Shown here: positions 19,664 through 29,036 of the stretch, in pieces | How the letters are laid out: each line of letters begins with the position of its first letter | Numbering within the stretch: the stretch's first letter is position 1 | NCBI GenBank assembly: GCA_903825465.1 | Contig: CAIKAR010000015.1 | Location: 1-53,797, forward strand | Source of the DNA: an uncultured Hyphomicrobiales bacterium | Lineage (GTDB): Bacteria > Pseudomonadota > Alphaproteobacteria > Rhizobiales > Beijerinckiaceae | Reading direction: 5' to 3' | Length of the DNA: 53,797 nucleotides | Program-made: the position numbers and the translations under genes | Notes under the pieces: generated by a model | Told to the model about the DNA's origin: nothing | Seen by the model: only the letters and a program-made list of their open reading frames with translations | The model's database searches: none

Positions 19664-21757
19664 TTGCCCTTGCCGGCCAACCCGCGCGACACGTTCAAAT
19701 CGCCGCTTTCCGTTCTGCGCCCGAAAAACATCGCCATCGTCGGCGCGTCGGACCGCGCGTCGTGGCCGCGGCAGATTCACGGCGAATTGCGCGACGGCGG
19801 CTATCCCGGCGACGTCTTCCTGATCAATCCGCGGCAGACGGAGGTGTTTGGCCAGAAGTGTTACCCGGATTTCGCCGCCCTGCCGACGCCCGCCGAACAC
19901 GCGCTCGTCATCGTGCCGGCGCCGCATGTCGTCGGCGTGCTCGAAGAGGGCGTCAAGCAAGGCCTCAAAAGCGCGACGGTGTACGCCGGCAACATTGGCG
20001 AAGGCTTGAACCCGGAAGTGGTCGAGCGCGGCGTGGCGCTGCGCGCGCTGATCGAGCGCACCGGGCTCGCGGTCAACGGGCCGAACTGCATGGGCGGCAA
20101 CTCGCCGCGCGACCGGTTCTTCGGCTATCCCAATCCCGACCTGTTGAAACTGCCCGTCGGAAACGTGTCGTTGATTTCGCAATCGGGCGGCACCCTGCAA
20201 TTCCTCATGCAGTCCGCCGGCGCGCGCGGCGTCGGCTTTTCCACGTCGTTTTCGAGCGGCAACGAGATCGATCTCGACCTCGCCGATTTCGTGAATTTTC
20301 TCGTCGATGACGGGCACACGAAGGTCATCGCTCTGTTCATCGAGGGAATCAGGCGCCCACAGGTGTTTATGCGCGCCGCCGCCCGCGCGCTGGCGGCGGG
20401 CAAGCCGATCGTCGCGATCAAGACCGGAAAATCGCTGAAGTCGCGCGAGGCTTCGATGTCCCACACCGGCGCCATCGCCGGCGACTACGAGGTCTTCACG
20501 GCGATGTGCGAGCGCTATGGAATCGTCCTGTGCGATTCGCTCGACGACATGGTGGAAACCCTGCTCGCGTTCCAGCCCTGCCGCTGGCCAAAGGGCAACC
20601 GCGTCGGCTGGGTGACGACGTCGGGCGGCACGGTCGATCTTCTCTACGACGACATCGAGAGCATCGGCGGCGTCGTGGCGCCGGACTACAGCGACGCGAC
20701 GAAGGCGGCGATCCGCCACCTCGTGCCGGCGGAGCTCGCGATCAAAAACCCGCTGGACGCCGGCATTCCCTCGACGGACGCCAACGCCGTGGAAATGTGC
20801 GTCGCGGTGGCCAACGATCCCGGCGTCGACATGCTCGCCTGGGCGCAGGTGCTGCCGTCCGGCAAACGCAGCCCGGACGCGGATGTCATCAAGACCATTC
20901 TCGCGGCGACGGACAAGCCGGTGCTCGCCTTTGGCCGGATGCAATACATGTTCGAGCCGAAGGCGCTTGAGTTTCAAGACGCGGTTGGCTTTCCGTTCCT
21001 GCAGTGCCTGCCGGCGACGGTGCGGGCGTTGGGCGGATTGGCGTTCTATGGCGCGCGCGTCGGCCGCGGCGTCGAACCTCTTCCGGCGCCGAAGGGCGTC
21101 GCCGCCGACATCGCGGGCGCGGCGCTGGACGCGGCGTTGGCGAAACGCGGCGTCGACGCGCCCAACAGCGCGATGGCGAAAACACCGGCCGGCGCCGCCG
21201 CGGCCGCGGCGAAGATCGGCTTTCCCGTCGCGTTGAAAATCGTGTCGCCCGAGTTCACGCACAAAACGGAAATCGGCGGCGTGAAACTCGGGCTCAAATC
21301 CACCGCCGAGGTGGAAGCGGAAGCGGCGGCGCTCGTCGCGGCGCTGCGCGGGCGCGCGCCAGACGCGGCCATCGAAGGCTTCCTCGTTCAGGAAATGGCG
21401 AAGGGCGTCGAGATCATCGTCGGCGCGCGCAACGACCCGATGTACGGGCCGGTGCTGCTGCTGGGCGCGGGCGGAATCATGGTCGAACTCGTCAAGGACA
21501 TCGCGTTTCGCCTCTTGCCCGTTTCCGACGCCGATGTGCTGGAGATGATCGACGGCCTGAAAGTGAAAAAGCTGCTGAAGGGTTGGCGCGGCGCGCCGCG
21601 AGCCGACATCGACGCGCTCGTTCGGGCGGCCAGGGGCCTTGGCGACTTTTTTCTCGACCATCGCCATCTCGTCGACGACATCGAGATCAACCCCATCATC
21701 GTTCTGCCCAAGGGGCGGGGCGCGCGCGCGGTCGACACGCGCGTTGTCAAACGCTGA
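19664..21757 (+). CDS. Acyl-CoA synthetase of the ADP-forming (acetate--CoA ligase) superfamily
   Basis: A 697-residue single-chain enzyme. The N-terminal CoA-binding domain (NIAIVGASDRASWP ... FLINPRQTEVFG) is followed by succinyl-CoA-synthetase-like domains, with the phospho-His in SHTGAIAGD. A C-terminal ATP-grasp domain runs from ~residue 480 (GFPVALKIVSPEFTHKTEIGG, DDIEINPIIVLPKG). It forms an acyl-CoA from a carboxylate, ATP and CoA; acyl specificity is unknown. The start is TTG, 7 bp after CGGAGG. It is followed after 31 bp by an acyl-CoA dehydrogenase, suggesting a two-gene activation-plus-oxidation route for a short or branched acid. Confidence 0.9.
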   Translation: MPLPANPRDTFKSPLSVLRPKNIAIVGASDRASWPRQIHGELRDGGYPGDVFLINPRQTEVFGQKCYPDFAALPTPAEHALVIVPAPHVVGVLEEGVKQGLKSATVYAGNIGEGLNPEVVERGVALRALIERTGLAVNGPNCMGGNSPRDRFFGYPNPDLLKLPVGNVSLISQSGGTLQFLMQSAGARGVGFSTSFSSGNEIDLDLADFVNFLVDDGHTKVIALFIEGIRRPQVFMRAAARALAAGKPIVAIKTGKSLKSREASMSHTGAIAGDYEVFTAMCERYGIVLCDSLDDMVETLLAFQPCRWPKGNRVGWVTTSGGTVDLLYDDIESIGGVVAPDYSDATKAAIRHLVPAELAIKNPLDAGIPSTDANAVEMCVAVANDPGVDMLAWAQVLPSGKRSPDADVIKTILAATDKPVLAFGRMQYMFEPKALEFQDAVGFPFLQCLPATVRALGGLAFYGARVGRGVEPLPAPKGVAADIAGAALDAALAKRGVDAPNSAMAKTPAGAAAAAAKIGFPVALKIVSPEFTHKTEIGGVKLGLKSTAEVEAEAAALVAALRGRAPDAAIEGFLVQEMAKGVEIIVGARNDPMYGPVLLLGAGGIMVELVKDIAFRLLPVSDADVLEMIDGLKVKKLLKGWRGAPRADIDALVRAARGLGDFFLDHRHLVDDIEINPIIVLPKGRGARAVDTRVVKR

Positions 21758-21788
21758 CGGACAAACGCTGACAGAAGGGACGCGAGCC

Positions 21789-22943
21789 ATGGATTTCACC
21801 CTGCCCGAAGAACTGCGCATGCTGCGCGACAACCTGCGGCGCTACGTCGAGAAGGAGATGATTCCGGTCGAGCGCGACAGCGTCACCGACGAGGAGGAGC
21901 TGAAGCCGGAATACAGGGAAAAATTCCAGAAGGGCATGAGGGATCTCGGCCTGTGGATGTACGACGTGCCCGAGGAACACGGCGGCCAGGGCCTCGGCGT
22001 GATGGCCCGTTGCGTCATCTGGGAGGAGATGGCGCGCACCATCGCGGTGCCCGCGCGCCATTCGGAAATCACCGGGCCAAGCGTGCGCGCGATCCTTTAC
22101 GACCTGCCCGAGGACATGAAACAGCGTTATCTTTATCCAGTGCTGCGCGGCGAGAAACACGCGTGCTTCGGCCAGACGGAGCCGGACGCGGGCTCCGACC
22201 CCGGCGGCATGCGCACAACCGCCGTCAGGGACGGCGACGACTATCTCATCAACGGCACCAAGCGCTTCATCACCGGCGCGGCGAGCGCCGATTTCATCCA
22301 GTTGATGGCGGCGACGGACCGCGCCAAGGGCTCGCGCGGCGGCATTTCCTGCTTCATCGTCGACATGGACGCGCCGGGCGTGAAGATCACCGCGCGCTTC
22401 AAGACCATGATGGGCGACCGGCCTTGCGAGATCCATTTCGACAACGTGCGCGTTCCCGCGGGGCAGCGCGTCGGCGCGGAAGGCGAAGGCTTCAAGTTCG
22501 GCCAGAAATGGCTCGGCATTGGGCGCCTGCACCACGCGGCGCGCGCCATCGGCGTCGCCGAGCGCTGTCTGGGGTTGGCGACGAACTATTCGAAGCAGCG
22601 CGTCACCTTCGGCCAGCCGCTGTCGCAGCGCCAGTCGATTCAGTGGATGCTGGTGGACTCCTTTGTCGAGATCAAGGCCGCGCGCCTGATGCTCTACGAG
22701 GCCGCGACGAAGATGGAGGCGGGCGAGGACGTCCGCAACGACTGCTACGTGGTGAAGATGTACGCCGACGAAATGTCGTTCCAGGTGGTCGACCGCGCGA
22801 TGCAGATCCACGGCGGCATCGCGCTGACGACCGATCTGCCCATCGAGCGCATGTGGCGCCAGCAACGCAGCTACCGCATCACCGAGGGCGCGACGGAGGT
22901 GATGAAGATGGTCATCGCGCGGCATGTGCTGAAAAGCTATTGA
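21789..22943 (+). CDS. Acyl-CoA dehydrogenase
   Basis: A 384-residue FAD enzyme of the acyl-CoA dehydrogenase family. FAD-binding segments are visible at CFGQTEPDAGSDPGGM and YLINGTKRFITGAA. The C-terminal MQIHGGIALTTDLPIERMW and ITEGATEVM carry the expected active-site Glu position. It alpha,beta-desaturates an acyl-CoA and passes electrons to ETF. The start MDFTLPEELRML follows GAAGGGACGCGAGCC; the frame upstream overlaps the synthetase gene and is not coding. Its probable substrate supplier is the preceding synthetase. Confidence 0.93.
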   Translation: MDFTLPEELRMLRDNLRRYVEKEMIPVERDSVTDEEELKPEYREKFQKGMRDLGLWMYDVPEEHGGQGLGVMARCVIWEEMARTIAVPARHSEITGPSVRAILYDLPEDMKQRYLYPVLRGEKHACFGQTEPDAGSDPGGMRTTAVRDGDDYLINGTKRFITGAASADFIQLMAATDRAKGSRGGISCFIVDMDAPGVKITARFKTMMGDRPCEIHFDNVRVPAGQRVGAEGEGFKFGQKWLGIGRLHHAARAIGVAERCLGLATNYSKQRVTFGQPLSQRQSIQWMLVDSFVEIKAARLMLYEAATKMEAGEDVRNDCYVVKMYADEMSFQVVDRAMQIHGGIALTTDLPIERMWRQQRSYRITEGATEVMKMVIARHVLKSY

Positions 22944-22981
22944 GGGGTGGGTTTTCTCGAAACCGCCTCGGAAAAGTTTTC

Positions 22982-23965
22982 ATGACGCATGCTCGCGGCC
23001 ACGAAAGCCACCCGCGCCACGATCGCGATCACAAGCACGGCCACGGCCACGACCACAGCCATGGACATGGCGGCCCCGGCCACGTCCACGCGCCCGCCAG
23101 CTTCGGCAAGGCGTTCGCCATCGGCGTGGCGCTGAACGCCGCGTTCGTCGTGATCGAGGTCGTCTATGGCGTTCTGGGAAACTCGGTCGCGCTGATCGCC
23201 GACGCGGGGCACAACCTGTTCGACGCGCTTGGCCTTGGCGTCGCGTGGGCGGCCGTGGTTTTGGGCCGTCGCGATCCCACCAGCCGCTTCACCTATGGCC
23301 TTGGCGGCACATCCATTTTGGCGGCCCTGTTCAACGCGGTGTTTCTGCTTGTGGTGACGGGCGGCCTGACCTGGGAGGCCATTCAACGGTTTTTTCAGCC
23401 CGAGCCGGTCGCTGGAAAAACCGTGATGATCGTCGCGGCCTGCGGCGTTGTCCTCAACGGTTTCTGCGCGTGGCTGTTCGCCTCGGGCCGCGAAGGCGAT
23501 CTCAATACGCGCGCCGCTTTCACGCATATGGCGGCCGACGCCCTCGTGTCCCTCGGCGTCGTTGTCGGCGGCCTGATTATCCTGCTCACGGGCTGGCAAT
23601 GGATCGACCCGGCGATGACGCTCGTCATCAACGCGGTCATCGTGTGGGGAACGTGGAGCCTCCTGACCGGCTCGCTCCACATGTCGTTGAACGCGGTGCC
23701 GCCGGGGGTCGATTTGGCTGGTGTGCGGGCGTTCCTGCTCGCGCTGCCCGGCGTGAGCGAACTGCACGACCTTCACGTGTGGTCGTTGAGCACGACGGAG
23801 ACGGCGCTCACCTGCCATTTGGTGACGCCCGATGGGCCGCCCTCGGACGAGGTCTTGTTCCACGCCGAGGAAGAACTGCGGGAGCGTTTCGGCATCGGCC
23901 ACGTAACGCTTCAACCGGAGAAAGCGCCCTCCGCCGCGCACATGGCGGCGACGCACAAGTATTGA
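22982..23965 (+). CDS. Cation diffusion facilitator family metal exporter (Zn/Cd/Co type)
   Basis: A 327-residue protein. The first ~37 residues are extremely His-rich (HKHGHGHDHSHGHGG), a metal-binding tail. Six transmembrane helices follow, with the intramembrane metal site visible as DAGHNLFD (TM2) and HMAADAL (TM5, HxxxD). The C-terminal cytoplasmic ferredoxin-like domain contains LHDLHVWSLSTTE. This layout matches CzcD/ZitB-type proton antiporters that export zinc, cadmium or cobalt. It has its own start 38 bp after the dehydrogenase gene. No metal-responsive operator was recognised. Confidence 0.92.
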   Translation: MTHARGHESHPRHDRDHKHGHGHDHSHGHGGPGHVHAPASFGKAFAIGVALNAAFVVIEVVYGVLGNSVALIADAGHNLFDALGLGVAWAAVVLGRRDPTSRFTYGLGGTSILAALFNAVFLLVVTGGLTWEAIQRFFQPEPVAGKTVMIVAACGVVLNGFCAWLFASGREGDLNTRAAFTHMAADALVSLGVVVGGLIILLTGWQWIDPAMTLVINAVIVWGTWSLLTGSLHMSLNAVPPGVDLAGVRAFLLALPGVSELHDLHVWSLSTTETALTCHLVTPDGPPSDEVLFHAEEELRERFGIGHVTLQPEKAPSAAHMAATHKY

Positions 23966-24088
23966 GAAACGCGATGCGTTGAGAAATACCGCTCCACGCA
24001 AAAGCTCAATCCACAAAACACGAAAACATTGGCGCGCGCTCCCCGGATATCTTCGTGCGACCCGCGCGTCGCAAAACGACCCGCGCGC

Positions 24089-27000
24089 TCAATACCGTCC
24101 CGCCGCCGCTGGATCGGTTCCCGGCTGCGGCGCGGCGCCGGTGGCGGGGTGGGCGAGCGGCGATATGTCCAGCGGCGCCGGGGCGAAGGGGCTTGCGGGT
24201 TGCTTGCGCTCGGCTTCAACGGCGGCGCGGGCCGCCGCCGCGCGGGCTTCGCTGGCCTTGCGGTCCCTCTCCGCTTTGTCGGCGTCGGCTTTCGCCTTGA
24301 CGATCCGCTCGGCTTCCAGACGCGCGGCTTCGGCGGCGCGGCGTTTCTCCTCCTCGCGGGCGAGGCGCTCCTGTTCGGCTTGGTAGGCGGCGATTTCCTG
24401 TTCGCGCTTGTCCATGAAGGCGAGGCCCTTCAGCCGCCGGCTGAACGACTGGCGCTCGCGCACGTCGGCTTCGAACGCCTCGATCCGCGCTTGCTCGCGC
24501 GCCACCGCGCGCGCCGTCAGGGCGGCGTCGAAGGCGCCGGCGTCGATGTCGCGGACGGGGTTGTCGAGCTGGCCTTTCCACACCAGCCACAGGCGCGGCG
24601 CGGGCCCGTCCCAATCCTTCGGCAATGGCTGCGTTTTCAGTTGCACGCGGCTTTCGGCCGCGCCCGATTTCAGATCGTAGGACAGCGCGAGGCCGTCCGC
24701 GTTCGTCATGCCGATCTTGCCGCCTGCTATCGTCACGTCGAAATCCCGGTCGCCCGCCTTGAACGGCGCGGCGTCGAATTCGCGCCGCAACGCGCCGAGG
24801 AAATCGTTCTCCGAAACGAAGAGGTCGCCGCTGTCGACGCGCGCCAGCACGCGCGCCGGCGCCGCCGGATCGGCTCTAGGGATCGCGAGGTCGACGACCC
24901 GCGCCTTGCCCTGCCCGGCGAGGCCGGAGACCATCGCCGACGCGCTGCCGCCCGTCGCGGAAAAATCAAACGACGCGGAAACGCCGCCGGACACGCCGGG
25001 TTTCGAGATCGTCAGTCCCTCCAGCGACCCCGCGCCGATCATCGCCGCCATCGCGCCGTCGCGCCGCAACGACAGGCGGCCGTCGGACAGTTTGCCGCCC
25101 GCGATATCGGCGGACACGTTCTCGAAAGCGGCGAGGCCGGGCTCCAGTTTGAGCTTGAATGTCGCGCCGCTGGCGGAGAGCGCGCTGGACAGCGCCAGGT
25201 TCGCCGCCGCGATATCGATGTCGGCGCGCGGCGCCGACGCCATGCCGGCGGCGAAGGGCGTCGTCGACACGGCTTCGCCGGGCTTGAGCTGGCGCTCCGG
25301 CCCCAACACCGCCTGGGCAATCGTGGGCGCCGACAGGCGGTCAAGCCGCAAGGCCCCGGTCCAGTGGGCGTTGGCCCATTTATTGGCGCCCCGCGCCGCC
25401 GCGTCCGGGGACAGTTGAAGGTCGCCGGCGATGTCGCTCCCCGCGATCGAGCCCGCGATCGATTGGAAGGCCACCCCCTGTTGAGAGGCGTCGATCCTGG
25501 CCGTCAGCTTGGCCGTTGGCTTGAGCGTGGCGTCTGGAAGGCCAAAACCGAGGAGGCGCAACGCGGGCGCGGCGTCGCTCGCATCGATGGCGAGATCTCC
25601 CGCGGCGCGCGCGAGATCCACCGTGTTGCCGATGAAATCCACCGCGGCGCCGCGCGTTGTCGCTTTCGCGTGGAGTTCGAACCCGGACGCGGGCGCGCCC
25701 CGCGCCGTTAGATCGACGCGCGCCGGTCCCGCATTGGCCGCGACCCCGCCGTCAAGCCCGATTTGCCGCAGCAACATCGCGGCGTCCTGCGATTCCAGAC
25801 TGGCCGAAGCCGTCAGCGCTCCCTGCGTTCCCTCGGGTTTCGCGACGGCCTTGACGGCTGTTCCCCGCGCCGTGCCATCGACGCCGAACGAACTAATTAT
25901 AAAAGGATTTTTCGATCCCTCGCGGTTCGCTTCAACATGAAAAACGAGCTTCGTTGGCGACAGCGCCGTGGCCCTCGCGGCGAGCGCGTCGGTCATCGGC
26001 CCAGGCGCGATCCGGCGCAGAAACGTAGCGAGTTCGCCGAGTCGATCCGCCGAAACGGAGGCGTTGAGACGAGCGGATTTCCCGTTGGCCTCGCCGGTGG
26101 CCCGCACCGTTGCGCCGCCAAGATCGTCGATCGCGAGTTCGTCGAGATGAACGAGATCGCTTTCCCTCTTTAGTTTCAAATGGATATGCCCCGCGTCGAT
26201 GGCGCCTTCGCCAAACCGGGCGACCCTGATGGCTCGGGCATCCAGCAGGATCGACAGATCGGCGTCAGCGAGCGCCGCCGCTGGTCCCGACAGGTCGGGA
26301 GCGGTCTCAAGATCGAAGGCGTCGGAGGACAGGTCGGCGAAAAAACGCGCGGGTTCGCCGCCAAGGGCGCGGGTGAACGCCGCCGCGCCCGTCATGATTG
26401 TCCGATCCGCTTTCACAGCCAGATTGGCCGCGCTAAACCCAGCGCCTGACAGGGAAAAATCCCCCTTCGCGGCGAGCGATCCAACCGGCAGGCCACGCAA
26501 GCGCGCGGCGTCTTCCGGCGACCATTGTGCCAGCCAATCGGCCAGCCGGGGCAGATTGCGCGCGCCCATATCGATCCGGCCGCGAAACTCCGCCGCCGCG
26601 CCTGTTTCAACCGCGCCCGACATCGCGAGACGGGAGCCGCCGGGGCCCCCGTCCGCCGAGAAATCGACGCCCGCTGGAACTCCGGGGTTGAGCCGCAAAG
26701 CCCCATGAACATTGGTCAATGTCTCGCCGCCAAGCTGAGCGGCCGGTGTTGTGAGAGTAGCCTCAATGGCGAACGGCGCCCGTCCTCCCGCATCGGCTTT
26801 GCCAAGCGCGTCGCGCGCGGCGGCGAGCGCGGGATTCCCGGCGAAAGCGTCGAAATCGAGCTGTCGCGCTGATAAATCGAGCGCCAGGCGGAGTCTTGTC
26901 GCGAAATCCAGCCGCGCCGCCCCTTGCAGCGTCAACGAGCCTCCCTCCGTTCCAGCCTTTGGATCAATGCGAACGTCGAGCTTTTCCATACCGGCGCCAT

Positions 27001-27739
27001 TCGCGTCGATTTTCAGCGGTCCCGACACGCGCCATGGCGCCGGCGAAGCCGCCGAAATAGCGGCTTGCCCGGAGAAGACGGGATTGCCCGCGGTGTCGAG
27101 GCTCGCGACACCTTCGAGATCGGCGTGGGGGACACCGTCTGTTTCGGACGAGACGAATTTCACGCGCATCCCGCCGTTTTCGACAGGGCCCGTAGCGAAT
27201 TGAAAAGCCACGTTTTTTCCGTCCCGGTCGAAACCACCCGCGCCCTTGAACGGCCCGCGCAGGGATTCCGCCTCGCCTTCCAGATCGACTCCAGAAAGCG
27301 TGAATTTCGCGACGCCCGCGGAATCAATCACTCGCAGGCGGCCGTTTGTCAGGCTCACGCGATCGAAGCGGGCGTCCGACGTGGGAACCGCCGCCTCCAG
27401 CGGCGCGCGAATGGTCAGGTCGAGCGAGTCGATGGACGCGACGTAGAACCGGATTTCGCCCCGTATCAGCGGCATAACTTGCAGCTCAAGGCGGGTTTTG
27501 CCGGCGCTCCACTCAAGCCCCGGAGCCGACGCTTCGACGCCATTGAGAGCGAGATACGGCGTTGGAAGAAGTTTGAGATCGATGGCGCCTCGGGTCGAAA
27601 CCGTCATTCCGATCGCCCGCGAAATCTCGCCGTCGATCAACCCCCGATGCGCGGTCCAGTCCACGAGCCATGGTCCCCCCAGCGCCACGCAGAGCAGCGC
27701 GACGATGGTGGCGGCGAGTATGGTCAGCCCTTCGCGCAA
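24089..27739 (-). CDS. AsmA-family envelope protein
   Basis: A 1216-residue protein with a single N-terminal membrane anchor (residues ~6-27), then the AsmA domain (AHRGLIDGEISRAIG, GAIDLKLLPTPYLALNGV). A very long beta-rich body follows, ending in the conserved AsmA C-terminal region. AsmA proteins are thought to bridge the periplasm and move phospholipids to the outer membrane. The last ~120 residues are unusual: an Ala/Glu/Arg/Lys-rich stretch (for example RLAREEEKRRAAEAARLEAE) predicted to be helical or coiled coil, then a Pro-rich end. It is monocistronic, preceded by a 380-bp non-coding stretch. Confidence 0.88.
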   Translation of the reverse strand: MREGLTILAATIVALLCVALGGPWLVDWTAHRGLIDGEISRAIGMTVSTRGAIDLKLLPTPYLALNGVEASAPGLEWSAGKTRLELQVMPLIRGEIRFYVASIDSLDLTIRAPLEAAVPTSDARFDRVSLTNGRLRVIDSAGVAKFTLSGVDLEGEAESLRGPFKGAGGFDRDGKNVAFQFATGPVENGGMRVKFVSSETDGVPHADLEGVASLDTAGNPVFSGQAAISAASPAPWRVSGPLKIDANGAGMEKLDVRIDPKAGTEGGSLTLQGAARLDFATRLRLALDLSARQLDFDAFAGNPALAAARDALGKADAGGRAPFAIEATLTTPAAQLGGETLTNVHGALRLNPGVPAGVDFSADGGPGGSRLAMSGAVETGAAAEFRGRIDMGARNLPRLADWLAQWSPEDAARLRGLPVGSLAAKGDFSLSGAGFSAANLAVKADRTIMTGAAAFTRALGGEPARFFADLSSDAFDLETAPDLSGPAAALADADLSILLDARAIRVARFGEGAIDAGHIHLKLKRESDLVHLDELAIDDLGGATVRATGEANGKSARLNASVSADRLGELATFLRRIAPGPMTDALAARATALSPTKLVFHVEANREGSKNPFIISSFGVDGTARGTAVKAVAKPEGTQGALTASASLESQDAAMLLRQIGLDGGVAANAGPARVDLTARGAPASGFELHAKATTRGAAVDFIGNTVDLARAAGDLAIDASDAAPALRLLGFGLPDATLKPTAKLTARIDASQQGVAFQSIAGSIAGSDIAGDLQLSPDAAARGANKWANAHWTGALRLDRLSAPTIAQAVLGPERQLKPGEAVSTTPFAAGMASAPRADIDIAAANLALSSALSASGATFKLKLEPGLAAFENVSADIAGGKLSDGRLSLRRDGAMAAMIGAGSLEGLTISKPGVSGGVSASFDFSATGGSASAMVSGLAGQGKARVVDLAIPRADPAAPARVLARVDSGDLFVSENDFLGALRREFDAAPFKAGDRDFDVTIAGGKIGMTNADGLALSYDLKSGAAESRVQLKTQPLPKDWDGPAPRLWLVWKGQLDNPVRDIDAGAFDAALTARAVAREQARIEAFEADVRERQSFSRRLKGLAFMDKREQEIAAYQAEQERLAREEEKRRAAEAARLEAERIVKAKADADKAERDRKASEARAAAARAAVEAERKQPASPFAPAPLDISPLAHPATGAAPQPGTDPAAAGRY

Positions 27740-27850
27740 ATCGGCTCGTGGAATTCGGCGGGATTCGAAGCGCCGCTTGAACGACGCTTATAGCCGATTT
27801 CAGGCTATTGTGGCACGATTTGGGATCGATGGCGGCGCCGCGGGCGGGCC

Positions 27851-27881
27851 CAAAAAAAGGGCCGGGCGTTACCGCCCGGCC
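27851..27881 (-). terminator. Strong intrinsic terminator (minus strand)
   Basis: Perfect 9-bp GC stem GGCCGGGCG/CGCCCGGCC (27860-27868 with 27873-27881) and a 4-nt loop, followed on the minus strand by a run of seven T residues (27858-27852). It would end transcripts coming leftward from the LysR/trxB side or from a separate small RNA, ~110 bp before the asmA start. Confidence 0.85.
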
Positions 27882-28054
27882 ACGGCCTGGCATGGGGGGA
27901 AGCCGGGCCTTTCAGAGGGATCGGGTGCCAATACGCGCGGGTTCGCCTGGAAGGGTGGGAGGGCGTCCCGTAATTCAGCAACCGTCTCAGCACTATCGAA
28001 CCATAAGCTCGGGGCGACAATCCCCCGGTGCGCATGGGAGCCATGCGAATTACG
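27851..28054 (-). ncRNA. Candidate structured small RNA of unknown family
   Basis: This non-coding stretch between lysR and asmA folds well on the minus strand. CGTAATTC (28054-28047) pairs with GAATTACG (27976-27969) and encloses three hairpins: GCATGG-CTC-CCATGC, CGGGG-8 nt-CCCCG, and AGCTTAT-GGTTCG-ATAGTGCT with a one-base bulge. Its G-U pair only works on the minus strand. A pyrimidine-rich single-stranded part (CCCTCCCACCC) and the strong terminator at 27851-27881 follow. It may be a trans-acting small RNA or the processed 3' end of the lysR transcript. It does not match tRNA, tmRNA, SRP RNA, RNase P or a riboswitch I recognise. Confidence 0.4.
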
Positions 28055-28120
28055 CAGATTGATGCCGTGAATAGTTCATGGACGCATGCGCGGGGCGGGA
28101 CGCGAGCCGACGCCCCCCGC

Positions 28121-29011
28121 TCAGTAGTCCCAGCGTTGCGCCGTCGCGACTAGAAAGTCCCGAAAAACCTGCACCCGCGCCACGTTTTTCAATTCTTCCG
28201 CGTAAACGAGATAACAGTCGAGTTCGGGCATGTCCGCTTCCGGCAATATTCGCACCAGCGCCGAATCCCCCGCCATCAGGTAATCCGGCAGCACGGCGAT
28301 GCCGACACCGCTTTGCACCGCCCGCCAGACGGCGGTCAAATTGTTGATCGTCATGGCGGCCACGCGCGGCGCCTTGGCGTCCCGGCCCGCGGTTTGAAGG
28401 GAATTGATGTTTTGCAAATATGAGCCAGCGGAGACGCCGTAAACCAGAATGCGGTGGCGTTCGAGGTCGTTGAGATCGCGCGGTTGTCCATTGCGCTTGA
28501 GATATGGCGGCGACGCGTAGGCGTGGAAATGCATCGTGAACAACCGTCGGCGGATAAGGTCCGGCTGCACAGGCTCGCGCACGCGGATGGCGACGTCGGC
28601 CTCGCGCATCCCGAGGTCGAGATCGTCGTCGGTCAGAATCACATTGAGCCTGATGTCCGGATACAGCTCCAGAAATTCGCCAAGCCGCGGCGCGAGCCAG
28701 TTGGTGCCGATCCCCATCGTCGTGGTGACGCGCAATTCGCCGCTGGGCCTCTCCCTGCTGTCGGCGAGGCGCACCCGCGCGGCCTCGAGCCGTTGCGCGA
28801 CATCGCGCACCGCGCGGTAGAGCGTGTCGCCTTGCTCGGTGAGGATGAGGCCGCGGGCGTGCCGGTGAAACAGCGGCGCCTGGATGTCCTGCTCAAGCGC
28901 GCTGATCTGCCGGCTGACCGCCGATTGGCTGAGGTCGAGCGTCTCGCCCGCGTGCGTGAACGAGCCCGCGGCGGCGACCGCGTGGAATATGCGCAGCTTG
29001 TCCCAGTCCAC
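28121..29011 (-). CDS. LysR-family transcriptional regulator
   Basis: A 296-residue LysR regulator. The N-terminal winged helix-turn-helix reads KLRIFHAVAAAGSFTHAGET then LSQSAVSRQISALEQDI. The effector domain begins around residue 90 (GELRVTTTMGIGTNWLAPRL). The start is GTG, coding VDWDKLRIF, just after GGAGGGGCT. It is 25 bp downstream of trxB on the same strand, so probably co-transcribed. The target is unknown; the divergently placed candidate that LysR proteins usually control is missing because the neighbour on the other side is asmA in the same direction. Confidence 0.92.
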   Translation of the reverse strand: MDWDKLRIFHAVAAAGSFTHAGETLDLSQSAVSRQISALEQDIQAPLFHRHARGLILTEQGDTLYRAVRDVAQRLEAARVRLADSRERPSGELRVTTTMGIGTNWLAPRLGEFLELYPDIRLNVILTDDDLDLGMREADVAIRVREPVQPDLIRRRLFTMHFHAYASPPYLKRNGQPRDLNDLERHRILVYGVSAGSYLQNINSLQTAGRDAKAPRVAAMTINNLTAVWRAVQSGVGIAVLPDYLMAGDSALVRILPEADMPELDCYLVYAEELKNVARVQVFRDFLVATAQRWDY

Positions 29012-29036
29012 AGCCCCTCCAGCCGGCGCTTCGCGC

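Noticed and set aside
23966-24088. Terminator between the CDF exporter and asmA
   Set aside because: No hairpin with a T-run was found in the 123 bp between these convergent genes.
27740-28120. 6S RNA, tmRNA, SRP RNA or tRNA in the lysR-asmA gap
   Set aside because: The fold is a three-hairpin junction rather than the long bulged rod of 6S RNA; no tmRNA tag frame, SRP GGAA/GGAG loop pair or tRNA cloverleaf was found. Kept only as an unassigned candidate.
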